A stretch of DNA of 10,000 nucleotides from positions 1 through 10,000 of the forward strand of contig JAIWOA010000028.1 of assembly GCA_020217115.1 (NCBI GenBank). The letters run 5' to 3'. Under the pieces are notes generated by a model. It had not been told where the DNA came from. It worked only from the letters and a program-made list of their open reading frames with translations, and made no database searches. This stretch comes from Calditerrivibrio sp. GTDB lineage: Bacteria; Chrysiogenota; Deferribacteres; Deferribacterales; Calditerrivibrionaceae. The position numbers and the translations under genes are program-made. Below are positions 1-6,507 of this stretch, piece by piece. The stretch's first letter is position 1. Every line of letters begins with the position of its first letter.

Positions 1-24
1 GAAACTATAAAAAAGAAGTTATTA

Positions 25-56
25 AAAAAGCCCTCTCAAATTGGAGAGGGCTTTTT
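25..56. terminator. Bidirectional-looking intrinsic terminator
   Basis: A 13-bp perfect stem (positions 25-37 with 44-56) closes a 6-nt loop. The core is GCCCTCTC/GAGAGGGC, flanked by A-runs on the left and T-runs on the right, so a U-tract forms on either strand. It most likely ends a plus-strand gene lying left of the window. A TAA at 8-10 could be that gene's stop, but too little is visible to call it. The rhodanese gene to the right has its own terminator nearer its stop. Confidence 0.85.
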
Positions 57-193
57 GCTTATACAATGAAAGCCTGAGTAATCTATTAAACCATAACAGA
101 TAAAAGAATAAGGTGTATCTATATTATAAATTAACACAAATTAAAAGTTTATCACATCTATAAAAATCAGAATTAAATACTATTTATATGCTG

Positions 194-232
194 AAAAAAT
201 GAATAGGGTGAATTTTACCAATTCACCCTATT
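194..232 (-). terminator. Terminator of the rhodanese gene
   Basis: Read on the minus strand, a 13-bp perfect stem (AATAGGGTGAATT with its complement, positions 220-232 and 202-214) and a 5-nt loop are followed two bases later by six Ts. It starts 8 nt past the stop codon of the gene ending at 241. The AT-rich stretch between this hairpin and the terminator at 25-56 (about 57-193) holds no open frame or RNA structure that I can support. Confidence 0.85.
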
Positions 233-240
233 TATCTTAA

Positions 241-1584
241 TTAATTAGGAATTATTTCGTATCCACCATTCTGAAACTTGTTTACTGAATCGAGGTATTT
301 TACATTGAATCCAAAATCTTTTAGCTGATTATAACCCATTTCAGCTCTAACACCAGTTGCACAGGTTACTATGATAGTTTTATCTTTAGGTAATTTACTT
401 GCGTTTGATGCGATATCATCAACTGGCAAGTTAATTGCATTGGGAAAATGCCCTGCTTCATATTCCTGTTTTGTTCTAACATCTATTATTACAATATTAC
501 TATTTGGATTTTTTAACAGATTTTCAAATTCATCTTTAGATATAGTACCTGGTTTTGGAGTAGGTATTACTGTGAACGATTTTTCAAGTTTGTCAGATAA
601 AGTGAGGTACCCTTTGTTTTTCCATTCTGTTATAGATATTGGTAAAACCCTTGTACCTCTGTACCCAAGCCCAATCAGTTTGTTTGCTATTTCGTTTGCT
701 TCTGGTCCATATACTACTATTGGAACAAGTTTTTTAGCTGGAAGCTTTTTAGACATCTCATCAAAATTTTTAATAGTTACATTTACTGCATTAGGAAGAT
801 GTGCTTTTGCTGAATTTTTAGCATCATTAGTATCTATTACTATATAACCTTTTGGATTACTTTTTAATGTATTATTCACTAACTCTGGATCTATGTAGGA
901 TACTTCTGTAGTTATCCAGTCAGGAAATCCCCCTGCATAGATTTTTACATTTTTATAACCCATAGATTTAGCTTTTATTGCTGCTGTAGGGCTTGAACAC
1001 CCTCCTACGCAATAGAATACCAAAACAGTATTTTTATCTTTTGGTAATTTATCAACATGCTTTTCTAACTCTGCAGCTGGAATAACTATTGCTCCAGGAA
1101 TGTAACCAGCTTTGTAAGCTACTGGTGGTCTTGCGTCTATAAGTACCACTGATTTGTCATGTAACATTAAATTCTTAAGTCCAGCCTTGTCAAGTTTGTC
1201 TTCTGGAGCTATAGTTTTTAGTATATCAAATCTTGTGATGAGAGTTGCAATTTTTTTACCTTCTGAAGTCTCATAGTAGTATACTCTAAATGCTCTTCCT
1301 TTGTAATCACCCATTTCAGAGATATCTTCAAGGTTTTTAACTTTGGTACACTGGTCATAAAAGATTACCTCTTTTGCTGGTGCTCCCGGAGCACTGAGGT
1401 CAAGCTGGAAGGTCTTTGTTTTTTCAACAAAGTAATCAAGCGTTCCCCTTACCATGTTACTGTCAGTTTGGTGGCATCCCTTGCATAGCGGAGCCATAGA
1501 GGGTTTTGAAGTAGTCTGAGCCCATAGGAAACTACTGGTTAATAATGCAGCAACTGCAAGAATAAATGTCAAAAATCTTTTCAT
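241..1584 (-). CDS. Exported protein with a c-haem motif and three rhodanese domains
   Basis: This 447-residue protein starts with a signal peptide (KR, hydrophobic residues 4-20, likely cut after A22), so it should act in the periplasm. Residues 34-38 read CKGCH, a c-type haem attachment motif. Residues of about 45-125 form a segment I cannot name. Three rhodanese domains follow: about 135-225 with C192 in the loop CVGGCSS, about 232-327 where the cysteine position reads VVYGPE (Tyr292, presumably inactive), and about 348-447 with C408 in the classic loop CATGVR. Rhodaneses carry sulfane sulfur on that cysteine, so handling of thiosulfate, polysulfide or elemental sulfur is an inference. I recall similar CxxCH-plus-rhodanese proteins in deltaproteobacteria. 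The start is firm: AAGGAGG lies five bases upstream of the ATG. A TTGACA-type promoter precedes it and a strong terminator follows it, so it is probably monocistronic. Confidence 0.85.
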   Translation of the reverse strand: MKRFLTFILAVAALLTSSFLWAQTTSKPSMAPLCKGCHQTDSNMVRGTLDYFVEKTKTFQLDLSAPGAPAKEVIFYDQCTKVKNLEDISEMGDYKGRAFRVYYYETSEGKKIATLITRFDILKTIAPEDKLDKAGLKNLMLHDKSVVLIDARPPVAYKAGYIPGAIVIPAAELEKHVDKLPKDKNTVLVFYCVGGCSSPTAAIKAKSMGYKNVKIYAGGFPDWITTEVSYIDPELVNNTLKSNPKGYIVIDTNDAKNSAKAHLPNAVNVTIKNFDEMSKKLPAKKLVPIVVYGPEANEIANKLIGLGYRGTRVLPISITEWKNKGYLTLSDKLEKSFTVIPTPKPGTISKDEFENLLKNPNSNIVIIDVRTKQEYEAGHFPNAINLPVDDIASNASKLPKDKTIIVTCATGVRAEMGYNQLKDFGFNVKYLDSVNKFQNGGYEIIPN

Positions 1585-1621
1585 ATTACCTCCTTTTTAG
1601 GTATAAAATAAATGTAACAAT

Positions 1622-1650
1622 TAAATAATAATAAAGAGCGATATTGTCAA
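1622..1650 (-). promoter_or_regulatory. Likely sigma70-type promoter of the rhodanese gene
   Basis: On the minus strand a perfect TTGACA (1645-1650) is followed by TATTTA at a 17-nt spacing (1622-1627). An alternative -10, TTTAAT, lies at 1620-1625 with a long 19-nt spacer. The -35 is good and the -10 is weak. This separates the gene from the methyltransferase ending at 1693, between which I see no terminator. Confidence 0.5.
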
Positions 1651-1692
1651 TATTTTTTTCTGATTTGCAGTTATCTTTTGTTCAGATCCAAA

Positions 1693-2868
1693 CTAATGCT
1701 TTGACAATACAGCAATTGACTCAATATGGTATGTAGCTGGAAATTGATCTATAATGTAAAATTTATCTAACTTATAGTTTTCCCCCAATAATTTTATATC
1801 CCTTGCCATAGTCACTGGATTACAGGATACATACACTACTAATGTTGGTTTGTTTTCATTTAGATAATCGATGACATTTTTTGATAAACCATTTCTGTCA
1901 GGATCCATCAAAATTGCATCAAAATTAAAAGCTATCTTTTTGATATCTCTATCTATGTCAATACACTTACATCTCTTGTTGCCTATTATACCCCCCAAAA
2001 GCTCAATGGCTCTCCTGTCATTGTCTAATGCTGTTATTTTTTTCCCTTTTTCCCACAAAGGTATTGTAAAAAATCCGCTACCGCAGTAAAGTTCTAAAAT
2101 TTTATAGCAGTTTTCCAGAGATGAGGTAACTATTTTTTGAAAATCCTCCATAATATATCGATTTGTCTGAAAAAATCCTTTAGCATGGGCAGGTATTTTA
2201 TATCCCCCTACATTAATAAAGATATAGTCTTTTGTACCTTGTGAAAATCTGGTTATTACACCAGCTTCTTCAGGAAATTCTATTTGCCTATCTGTGTGTA
2301 AAAAAGTTAGCTGTTCTCCATCACTATTCTCTATAATTGATAACTCTGTAACATCATCAAAGGTATAGTATTTTGCAACTTCAAGGGGTTTTTCAAGGAT
2401 AGATGGTTTCATTACAGGGCAACTGTCAATTTCTAAAAATTGATGGCTACCAAATTTATAAAATCCCAATTTACCATTTGAAATTTTAAACCTACCTCTA
2501 ATTCTATATCCATGTGTAGATGACTTTATATAACTGTTAATCTCAAAATTATCTATAAATCTAAAAATTTTTTTTACTATAGTTCTTTTAATAGTCTCTT
2601 CGTATTCATCATCAATCATAGCAAAGGTGCATCCACCACACAACCCTTCATATTTACAAAAACCCTCAACCCTTTTATCAGATTTTTTATTTATGGCTAT
2701 AATTTCACCATAGGCATATCTTTTTTTGTCATCTGTTATTCTTATATCAACGTTGTCACCAGTGACAGCAAAGGGGAGAAATACTACCTTACCATCAGGT
2801 AACTTACCCAAACCATAACCTTCATAAACATTTTCAATAATATCTATACCTTTGTAGGAATTCTCCAT
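1693..2868 (-). CDS. RNA (uracil-C5) methyltransferase, RumA/RlmD-like
   Basis: This 391-residue enzyme of the TrmA/RlmC/RlmD family transfers a methyl group from SAM to C5 of a uridine, probably in 23S rRNA. An N-terminal TRAM-like RNA-binding segment (about 5-60) precedes the Fe-S cysteines C71, C77 and C80, with C150 (DSCPV) as the fourth ligand. The SAM motif ELYCGSGFFTIP lies near 259-270. Motif IV reads DPDRNG (322-327) where the family usually has DPPRxG. The catalytic nucleophile is C349 in SCNP, and the general-base glutamate is E383 in the C-terminal FPATYHIE motif. The Fe-S cluster favours an rRNA enzyme over tRNA-specific TrmA, but RlmD, RlmC or dual specificity cannot be separated by eye, so no symbol is given. 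Its ATG directly abuts the TAA of the DUF362 gene with no clear Shine-Dalgarno, implying translational coupling. Confidence 0.9.
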   Translation of the reverse strand: MENSYKGIDIIENVYEGYGLGKLPDGKVVFLPFAVTGDNVDIRITDDKKRYAYGEIIAINKKSDKRVEGFCKYEGLCGGCTFAMIDDEYEETIKRTIVKKIFRFIDNFEINSYIKSSTHGYRIRGRFKISNGKLGFYKFGSHQFLEIDSCPVMKPSILEKPLEVAKYYTFDDVTELSIIENSDGEQLTFLHTDRQIEFPEEAGVITRFSQGTKDYIFINVGGYKIPAHAKGFFQTNRYIMEDFQKIVTSSLENCYKILELYCGSGFFTIPLWEKGKKITALDNDRRAIELLGGIIGNKRCKCIDIDRDIKKIAFNFDAILMDPDRNGLSKNVIDYLNENKPTLVVYVSCNPVTMARDIKLLGENYKLDKFYIIDQFPATYHIESIAVLSKH

Positions 2869-3930
2869 TTATACAACCACAAGTTCATATTTTCTATTTC
2901 CAAGTCCAATCTTTTCGGCATGTTTTAGCTGTATTTCTGGAGTAAGGTATGGATATATCTCCACAAAGGGATCTTTACCATTAAATCGCTGTAACACCAT
3001 GTCATAGGATGCCTGATCTATGGCAACGGGATCTGTTGAAGCCATAAATCCAATATCACTACAGATAGCTTCATCATTTCCACCATAGCAATCACAGGCA
3101 GGACTAATATTAATAAGAAAATTCAAATAGATGATTTTACCCTTTAATGCATTATGTACACCAAGTGCGTACTCAGCCATCTTTAGCTGTGTGTTTTCAA
3201 CAGTCTCATCCCAATTTATCCCAATGGCATTTTCAGGACAAACTGCAATGCAGCGTGCACATCCAGTGCATTTATCTGTAATCTGAGCCTTAGGTTTTAT
3301 AACTATGGCATCATGGGCACATGCAGAAAGGCATCTACCACAGGATGTGCATTTATCTTGATGGACAGAGGGTCTTGTTTTAGAATGCATCTCCAGTTTA
3401 CCTTCTCTTGAAGCACACCCCATTGACAAATTTTTTATAGCTCCACCAAAGCCAGAGATTTCATGCCCCTTAAAATGGGAGACACATACCATACCGTCTG
3501 CATTGACTATGTCACTTGCAAGCTTAACACTTTTGAGAAGTTCCCCCTCAATGGGTACATCTAAACTATTTTCTCCCCTTAAACCATCGGCTATTATTAT
3601 AGGTATTCCCAATGTAGAATAACCAAAGCCATTAAAATGAGCATTATGGAGATGATCTACACTATTTGTTCTCATCCCAACATAGAGTGTATTAGTATCT
3701 GTAAGGTATGGATTTGACTTTAGCTGCCTTAAAACTTCGACAATAGGTCTAATATAGATGGGGGATATGTATGCTGTATTTCCAAGCTCTCCAAAATGTG
3801 TTTTTATGGCTACAAGCTGAGATTTACCATAGAACTTTTCTGGCTCACATTTTAGAAATATTTTTTTTAATTTGTTTAATGGTGATTGCGTCTTTTTACT
3901 TTTTAAGTTTGTAAAATATACTTTTGACAT
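2869..3930 (-). CDS. DUF362 protein with two [4Fe-4S] ferredoxin motifs
   Basis: This 353-residue protein matches the DUF362 iron-sulfur family. The N-terminal part holds the family-type segment KTHFGELGN (about 43-51), and later comes VSHFKGHEISGFGGAIKN (about 150-167). A bacterial ferredoxin insert follows, with C194/C197/C200/C204 and C221/C224/C227/C231, each giving a CxxCxxCxxxC cluster site. A further cysteine group (C279, C281, C290) and STDPVAIDQAS near 298-308 close the DUF362 fold. There is no signal peptide, so it should be cytoplasmic. The family has no settled biochemical role; electron transfer is an inference from the clusters. It begins 3 nt after the dehydrogenase stop, and the GGAG spanning that stop codon serves as its Shine-Dalgarno. 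It clearly belongs to the same transcript as its two neighbours. Confidence 0.85.
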   Translation of the reverse strand: MSKVYFTNLKSKKTQSPLNKLKKIFLKCEPEKFYGKSQLVAIKTHFGELGNTAYISPIYIRPIVEVLRQLKSNPYLTDTNTLYVGMRTNSVDHLHNAHFNGFGYSTLGIPIIIADGLRGENSLDVPIEGELLKSVKLASDIVNADGMVCVSHFKGHEISGFGGAIKNLSMGCASREGKLEMHSKTRPSVHQDKCTSCGRCLSACAHDAIVIKPKAQITDKCTGCARCIAVCPENAIGINWDETVENTQLKMAEYALGVHNALKGKIIYLNFLINISPACDCYGGNDEAICSDIGFMASTDPVAIDQASYDMVLQRFNGKDPFVEIYPYLTPEIQLKHAEKIGLGNRKYELVVV

Positions 3931-3933
3931 TAC

Positions 3934-5358
3934 CTACTCCAGATTAAACACTACTGTCTTTATTTCTGTCATCTCTTCTACAGCAAATTTTGGACCTTCT
4001 CGACCTGTTCCTGATAGTTTAACACCTCCGTAGGGCATTTGATCAACCCTGAAGGTTGGCATATCATTTACCATTACCCCACCCACATCTATACCTTCTA
4101 TAGCTTTAAAAGCGGTTTTTATATCCTTTGTAAAAATACCTGCCTGCAGCCCAAATTTAGAATTATTTGTCTTCTCGATTGCTTCTTCTATACTATTATA
4201 TCTCATTATACATACAACAGGTCCAAATATCTCTTCACGGACAACTTTCATATTCTCATTCGTGTCAAGCAAAACTGTAGGTTCATATATTGCACCATTT
4301 CTTTTACCCCCACATATAAGCTTTGCTCCCTGAGAAATCGCTTCGTTTACCCATTCTTCAACCCTTATTGCTTCCTTTTCTTCAATCATCGGACCAACTA
4401 CGACAGATTCATCCAGCTGTGAACCAAAGGGGGTATTTTTCACTGCAGTGGAAAATTGTTCAATAAATTCATCTGCTATATCATTGTGTACATAGATCCT
4501 CTGGATACTTATGCATACCTGCCCAGAATTTGCAAAACCTCCTATGACACATTTTGGCAGTGTCTGAGCTATATCTGCATCGTTGTGGATTATTACAGCA
4601 GAATTATTCCCTAATTCCAGAGTTACCTTTTTCATACCAGCTTTTTTCTTAATCTCAAGACCAACTTCTGGTGATCCTGTAAAACTTATCATACCTATCT
4701 TATCAGATTCCACCATTTTATTCCCAACTTTGCTTCCTGAACCTACCAATAGATTTATACCTTCTTTTGGAAGACCAGCTTCAAGCAATATTTCAACAAG
4801 TCTTAATGCCGTTAATGGTGTTGTAGATGCTGGCTTTAAGATCACTGTATTGCCAGCTGCAATTGCTGGAGCTACCTTGTGGCTTACAAGATTTAGTGGG
4901 AAATTAAAAGGTGTTATAGCACCAATCACGCCTAAAGGATATCGCTTATAGTAACCAACTCGATTCTTTCCTGTAGCAGCAGCATCAAAGGGTATCAATT
5001 CTCCTGATAGGCGTCTTGCCTCATCCGCTGCAAATTGAAAGGTTTCAGAACTTCTCAAAACCTCTCCTTTAGCAAACCTTAGAGATTTTCCACTTTCTTT
5101 GGCTATTATTGAAGCTATTTCGTCAGAATTTTTTATGATAAGATTTGACACTTTATTTAAGATCTCTCCCCTCTCTTTTGCTGTAAGACCTGCCATTATA
5201 TGTTTATTGGCATAGGCGTAGTCTATAGCTTTTTCTGTCCATTTTTCATCAGCTAACGATATTTTTTCTATTAATGATTTGTCAAAAGGGTTATATACAT
5301 CAATATAATTACCTGTATCAACCCAACCTCCTGCTATAAAAAGCTTTTTAGTAACCAT
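3934..5358 (-). CDS. NAD(P)-dependent aldehyde dehydrogenase
   Basis: This 474-residue soluble enzyme of the aldehyde dehydrogenase superfamily oxidises an aldehyde to the acid. Visible marks, numbered from the chosen start, are TPFNFP with N152, the cofactor-binding lysine K175 in LKPAS, the FTGSPEVG turn, general-base E248 in ELGNN, nucleophile C282 in GQVCIS, and EIFGP with E376. The second glycine of the usual ELGGN is Asn here. Overall it resembles the lactaldehyde/phosphonoacetaldehyde/non-phosphorylating GAPDH-like branch, but the substrate cannot be read from sequence. A longer frame opens at an ATG at 5376. I reject that start because AAAGGAGG lies inside its first codons, five bases before the ATG at 5358, after which the protein begins MVTKKLFIAGG. 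It is the first gene of a three-gene operon with DUF362 and an RNA methyltransferase. Confidence 0.92.
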   Translation of the reverse strand: MVTKKLFIAGGWVDTGNYIDVYNPFDKSLIEKISLADEKWTEKAIDYAYANKHIMAGLTAKERGEILNKVSNLIIKNSDEIASIIAKESGKSLRFAKGEVLRSSETFQFAADEARRLSGELIPFDAAATGKNRVGYYKRYPLGVIGAITPFNFPLNLVSHKVAPAIAAGNTVILKPASTTPLTALRLVEILLEAGLPKEGINLLVGSGSKVGNKMVESDKIGMISFTGSPEVGLEIKKKAGMKKVTLELGNNSAVIIHNDADIAQTLPKCVIGGFANSGQVCISIQRIYVHNDIADEFIEQFSTAVKNTPFGSQLDESVVVGPMIEEKEAIRVEEWVNEAISQGAKLICGGKRNGAIYEPTVLLDTNENMKVVREEIFGPVVCIMRYNSIEEAIEKTNNSKFGLQAGIFTKDIKTAFKAIEGIDVGGVMVNDMPTFRVDQMPYGGVKLSGTGREGPKFAVEEMTEIKTVVFNLE

Positions 5359-5363
5359 GCTTA

Positions 5364-5371
5364 CCTCCTTT
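5364..5371 (-). promoter_or_regulatory. Ribosome binding site deciding the dehydrogenase start
   Basis: AAAGGAGG on the minus strand ends five bases before the ATG at 5358. An upstream in-frame ATG at 5376 would bury this near-perfect Shine-Dalgarno inside the coding sequence and has no comparable site of its own. Confidence 0.8.
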
Positions 5372-5390
5372 TGCATTAGAAAGCTTTTTT

Positions 5391-5419
5391 AAAATAACAT
5401 TTTCTTTCTTGACTTTCAA
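5391..5419 (-). promoter_or_regulatory. Likely promoter of the dehydrogenase operon
   Basis: On the minus strand TTGAAA (5414-5419) and TATTTT (5391-5396) are spaced 17 nt, giving a leader of roughly 25 nt before the ATG at 5358. The -35 overlaps a small palindrome shared with the divergent promoter of the DUF2905 gene. Confidence 0.5.
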
Positions 5420-5436
5420 GGATATTTTTGTATTTT
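5409..5436 (+). promoter_or_regulatory. Likely promoter of the DUF2905 gene
   Basis: TTGACT (5409-5414) and TATTTT (5431-5436) are spaced 16 nt. Transcription would begin about 7 nt after the -10, at or next to the ATG at 5444, suggesting a leaderless mRNA. The -35 abuts the divergent operon's -35 within the inverted repeat CTTGA-ctt-TCAAG (5408-5420). Confidence 0.45.
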
Positions 5437-5443
5437 AAATATT

Positions 5444-5665
5444 ATGGATAATTTTGGTGGAATTGGGAAATTACTTATTGTCTCTGGAGTGATACTAATT
5501 TTAGCTGGCTTGTTTTTTACACTCTTCCCTAAATTGGGTATAGGGAGGTTGCCTGGGGATATCTTTTATAAAAAAGGTAACTTTACCTTCCATTTTCCAA
5601 TCGTTTCTTCAATAATAATAAGTATTGTTTTAACATTGTTGTTAAATATATTCTTTAGAAAATAG
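5444..5665 (+). CDS. Small membrane protein, DUF2905 family
   Basis: This 73-residue protein has two hydrophobic helices, about 8-28 and 51-69, so it should sit in the inner membrane. Between them is the segment IGRLPGDIFYKKGNFTFHFP (residues 33-52), which is the signature of the DUF2905 family of small proteins. Length and layout fit the family, whose function is not known to me. No Shine-Dalgarno precedes the ATG. The best promoter places the transcript start near the ATG itself, so it may be translated from a leaderless mRNA. It is transcribed divergently from the dehydrogenase operon and converges on the cold-shock gene, whose terminator follows its stop by 16 nt and may also stop this transcript. 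Confidence 0.8.
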   Translation: MDNFGGIGKLLIVSGVILILAGLFFTLFPKLGIGRLPGDIFYKKGNFTFHFPIVSSIIISIVLTLLLNIFFRK

Positions 5666-5674
5666 AATAAAAAC

Positions 5675-5697
5675 AAAAAAACCCGCCAGAAGGCGGG
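5675..5697 (-). terminator. Terminator of the cold-shock gene
   Basis: On the minus strand CCCGCC-ttct-GGCGGG (5682-5697) is followed at once by seven Ts, a strong intrinsic terminator 24 nt past the csp stop codon. On the plus strand the hairpin is followed only by CTTAATTAT, so termination of the DUF2905 transcript here would be weaker. Confidence 0.9.
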
Positions 5698-5721
5698 CTT
5701 AATTATCGTATTTAGCTTAAC

Positions 5722-5925
5722 TTATCCTCTTGTTACGTTAGCCGCTTGTGGACCTTTTGGACCTTTTACGATATCAAAGTTTACCTTGTCTCCCTCTTTA
5801 AGACTCTTAAAACCATCCATTGTGATAGCAGAATAATGTACAAATACATCTTCCCCGTTTGAGCTAGTTATGAAACCATAACCTTTTGTGTCGTTGAACC
5901 ACTTAACTGTTCCTGTGTTACTCAT
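5722..5925 (-). CDS. csp: Cold-shock domain protein (CspA family)
   Basis: This 67-residue single cold-shock domain protein is a cytoplasmic binder of single-stranded nucleic acid that acts as an RNA chaperone. RNP1 is visible as KGYGFI (14-19) and RNP2 as VFVHYSAI (27-34). The start [12 protein letters not shown] and the end [13 protein letters not shown] are typical, and the length is that of the family. A Shine-Dalgarno GAGGTGA lies about 7 nt upstream of the ATG. The gene stands alone, with a strong promoter, a short leader containing a hairpin, and a strong terminator. This fits abundant, independently controlled expression. Which csp paralogue this is, and whether it responds to cold, cannot be told from sequence. 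Confidence 0.96.
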   Translation of the reverse strand: MSNTGTVKWFNDTKGYGFITSSNGEDVFVHYSAITMDGFKSLKEGDKVNFDIVKGPKGPQAANVTRG

Positions 5926-5952
5926 AATTATTTCACCTCATTATAAAATTGC

Positions 5953-5966
5953 AGGGTTTTTACCCT
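5953..5966 (-). promoter_or_regulatory. Hairpin at the predicted 5' end of csp mRNA
   Basis: On the minus strand AGGGT-aaaa-ACCCT can form a 5-bp perfect stem with a 4-nt loop. It starts almost exactly where the promoter predicts transcription to begin, about 40 nt before the csp start codon. It could protect the message end or take part in temperature-dependent folding; both are inferences. Confidence 0.4.
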
Positions 5967-5972
5967 TTTTTT

Positions 5973-6000
5973 AATATATCACATTTTGGAAACTTGTCAA
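5973..6000 (-). promoter_or_regulatory. Strong promoter of csp
   Basis: On the minus strand TTGACA (5995-6000) and TATATT (5973-5978) are separated by 16 nt, close to sigma70 consensus. The predicted start near 5966 gives a leader of about 41 nt. Confidence 0.7.
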
Positions 6001-6104
6001 ACATTATTTTGATTTTTTTGTAATTTAATTAAATAAATTTCTCTCTTTACAAAACCATGTAAATACTGTTTATTAAAATAGTCATAAATTAAAGGGGTAA
6101 AGAT

Positions 6105-6503
6105 ATGGATAATATATTGGTGGAAATAAAAAATAATCCAGACATACAGCTGCTATACAAACAGTTTTATTCCTCACTTTCAGATTCTACAGGTACTATA
6201 CTTATTCATCATGGGAAAGCAAAATATCCAGGTAAATATGTAAAAGATTATAATAAGATAAATTTGTATATAAAGGATGAAAGAGCTTTTGAAATCATTA
6301 AACGTGAGGCTGAAAAGATATATGCAAAATATTCTTTAAATAAGATTTTTGTAGTTCATAATATAGGGATTATCGATAGAAATGATACAATACTATTCCT
6401 AGCGGTGGAATCCAAAGACAGAGATTCAGGATTTGAAAGTATCAGAGAGATGCTTGAATTTATAAAAGCTGAGACTCTAATAGGTTTAGAAGAGATGCAA
6501 TAA
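6105..6503 (+). CDS. MoaE-like protein, divergent molybdopterin synthase large subunit
   Basis: This 132-residue protein resembles MoaE, which with MoaD converts cyclic pyranopterin monophosphate into molybdopterin. The match is best in the C-terminal half. HNIGIIDRNDTILFLAVES (85-103) corresponds to the family's HRxGxLxxGExxVxVAVxS. DRDSGFESIREMLEFIKAE (105-123) corresponds to the HRxxAFxAxxxxxDxLK segment, with K121 in place of the first conserved lysine. The usual end P(I/F)WK(K/R)E, which carries a second catalytic lysine, reads LIGLEEMQ here. Charged residues differ at other usual positions, such as HN for HR. It may be a specialised or non-catalytic member. AGGGG lies seven bases before the ATG. 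No other molybdenum-cofactor gene is in the window. Its stop lies 4 nt from that of convergent rnfB. Confidence 0.65.
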   Translation: MDNILVEIKNNPDIQLLYKQFYSSLSDSTGTILIHHGKAKYPGKYVKDYNKINLYIKDERAFEIIKREAEKIYAKYSLNKIFVVHNIGIIDRNDTILFLAVESKDRDSGFESIREMLEFIKAETLIGLEEMQ

Positions 6504-6507
6504 TATC

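Noticed and set aside
1..10. Possible end of an upstream plus-strand gene (TAA at 8-10 before the terminator)
   Set aside because: Only two codons are visible, too little to call a coding region.
57..193. Possible promoter or small RNA in the left intergenic stretch (a TATAAT lies on the minus strand near 134)
   Set aside because: No convincing -35 at a proper spacing, no conserved structure, and no downstream gene in view.
371..847. 158-codon plus-strand open frame
   Set aside because: It lies entirely antisense to the well-supported rhodanese gene, has no Shine-Dalgarno, and matches no recognised family.
1651..1692. Weak inverted repeat TCTGA/TCAGA after the methyltransferase stop
   Set aside because: The stem is only five base pairs with a long loop, and the following run on the transcribed strand is A rather than T, so it is not an intrinsic terminator.
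4039..4951. Two plus-strand frames (4039-4422 and 4583-4951)
   Set aside because: Both are shadows of the aldehyde dehydrogenase gene; their composition is that of complementary-strand reading and no family motifs appear.
6023..6034. Perfect 12-bp palindrome ATTTAATTAAAT between csp and the moaE-like gene
   Set aside because: It is pure A/T in a very AT-rich gap, so chance is a sufficient explanation without conservation data.
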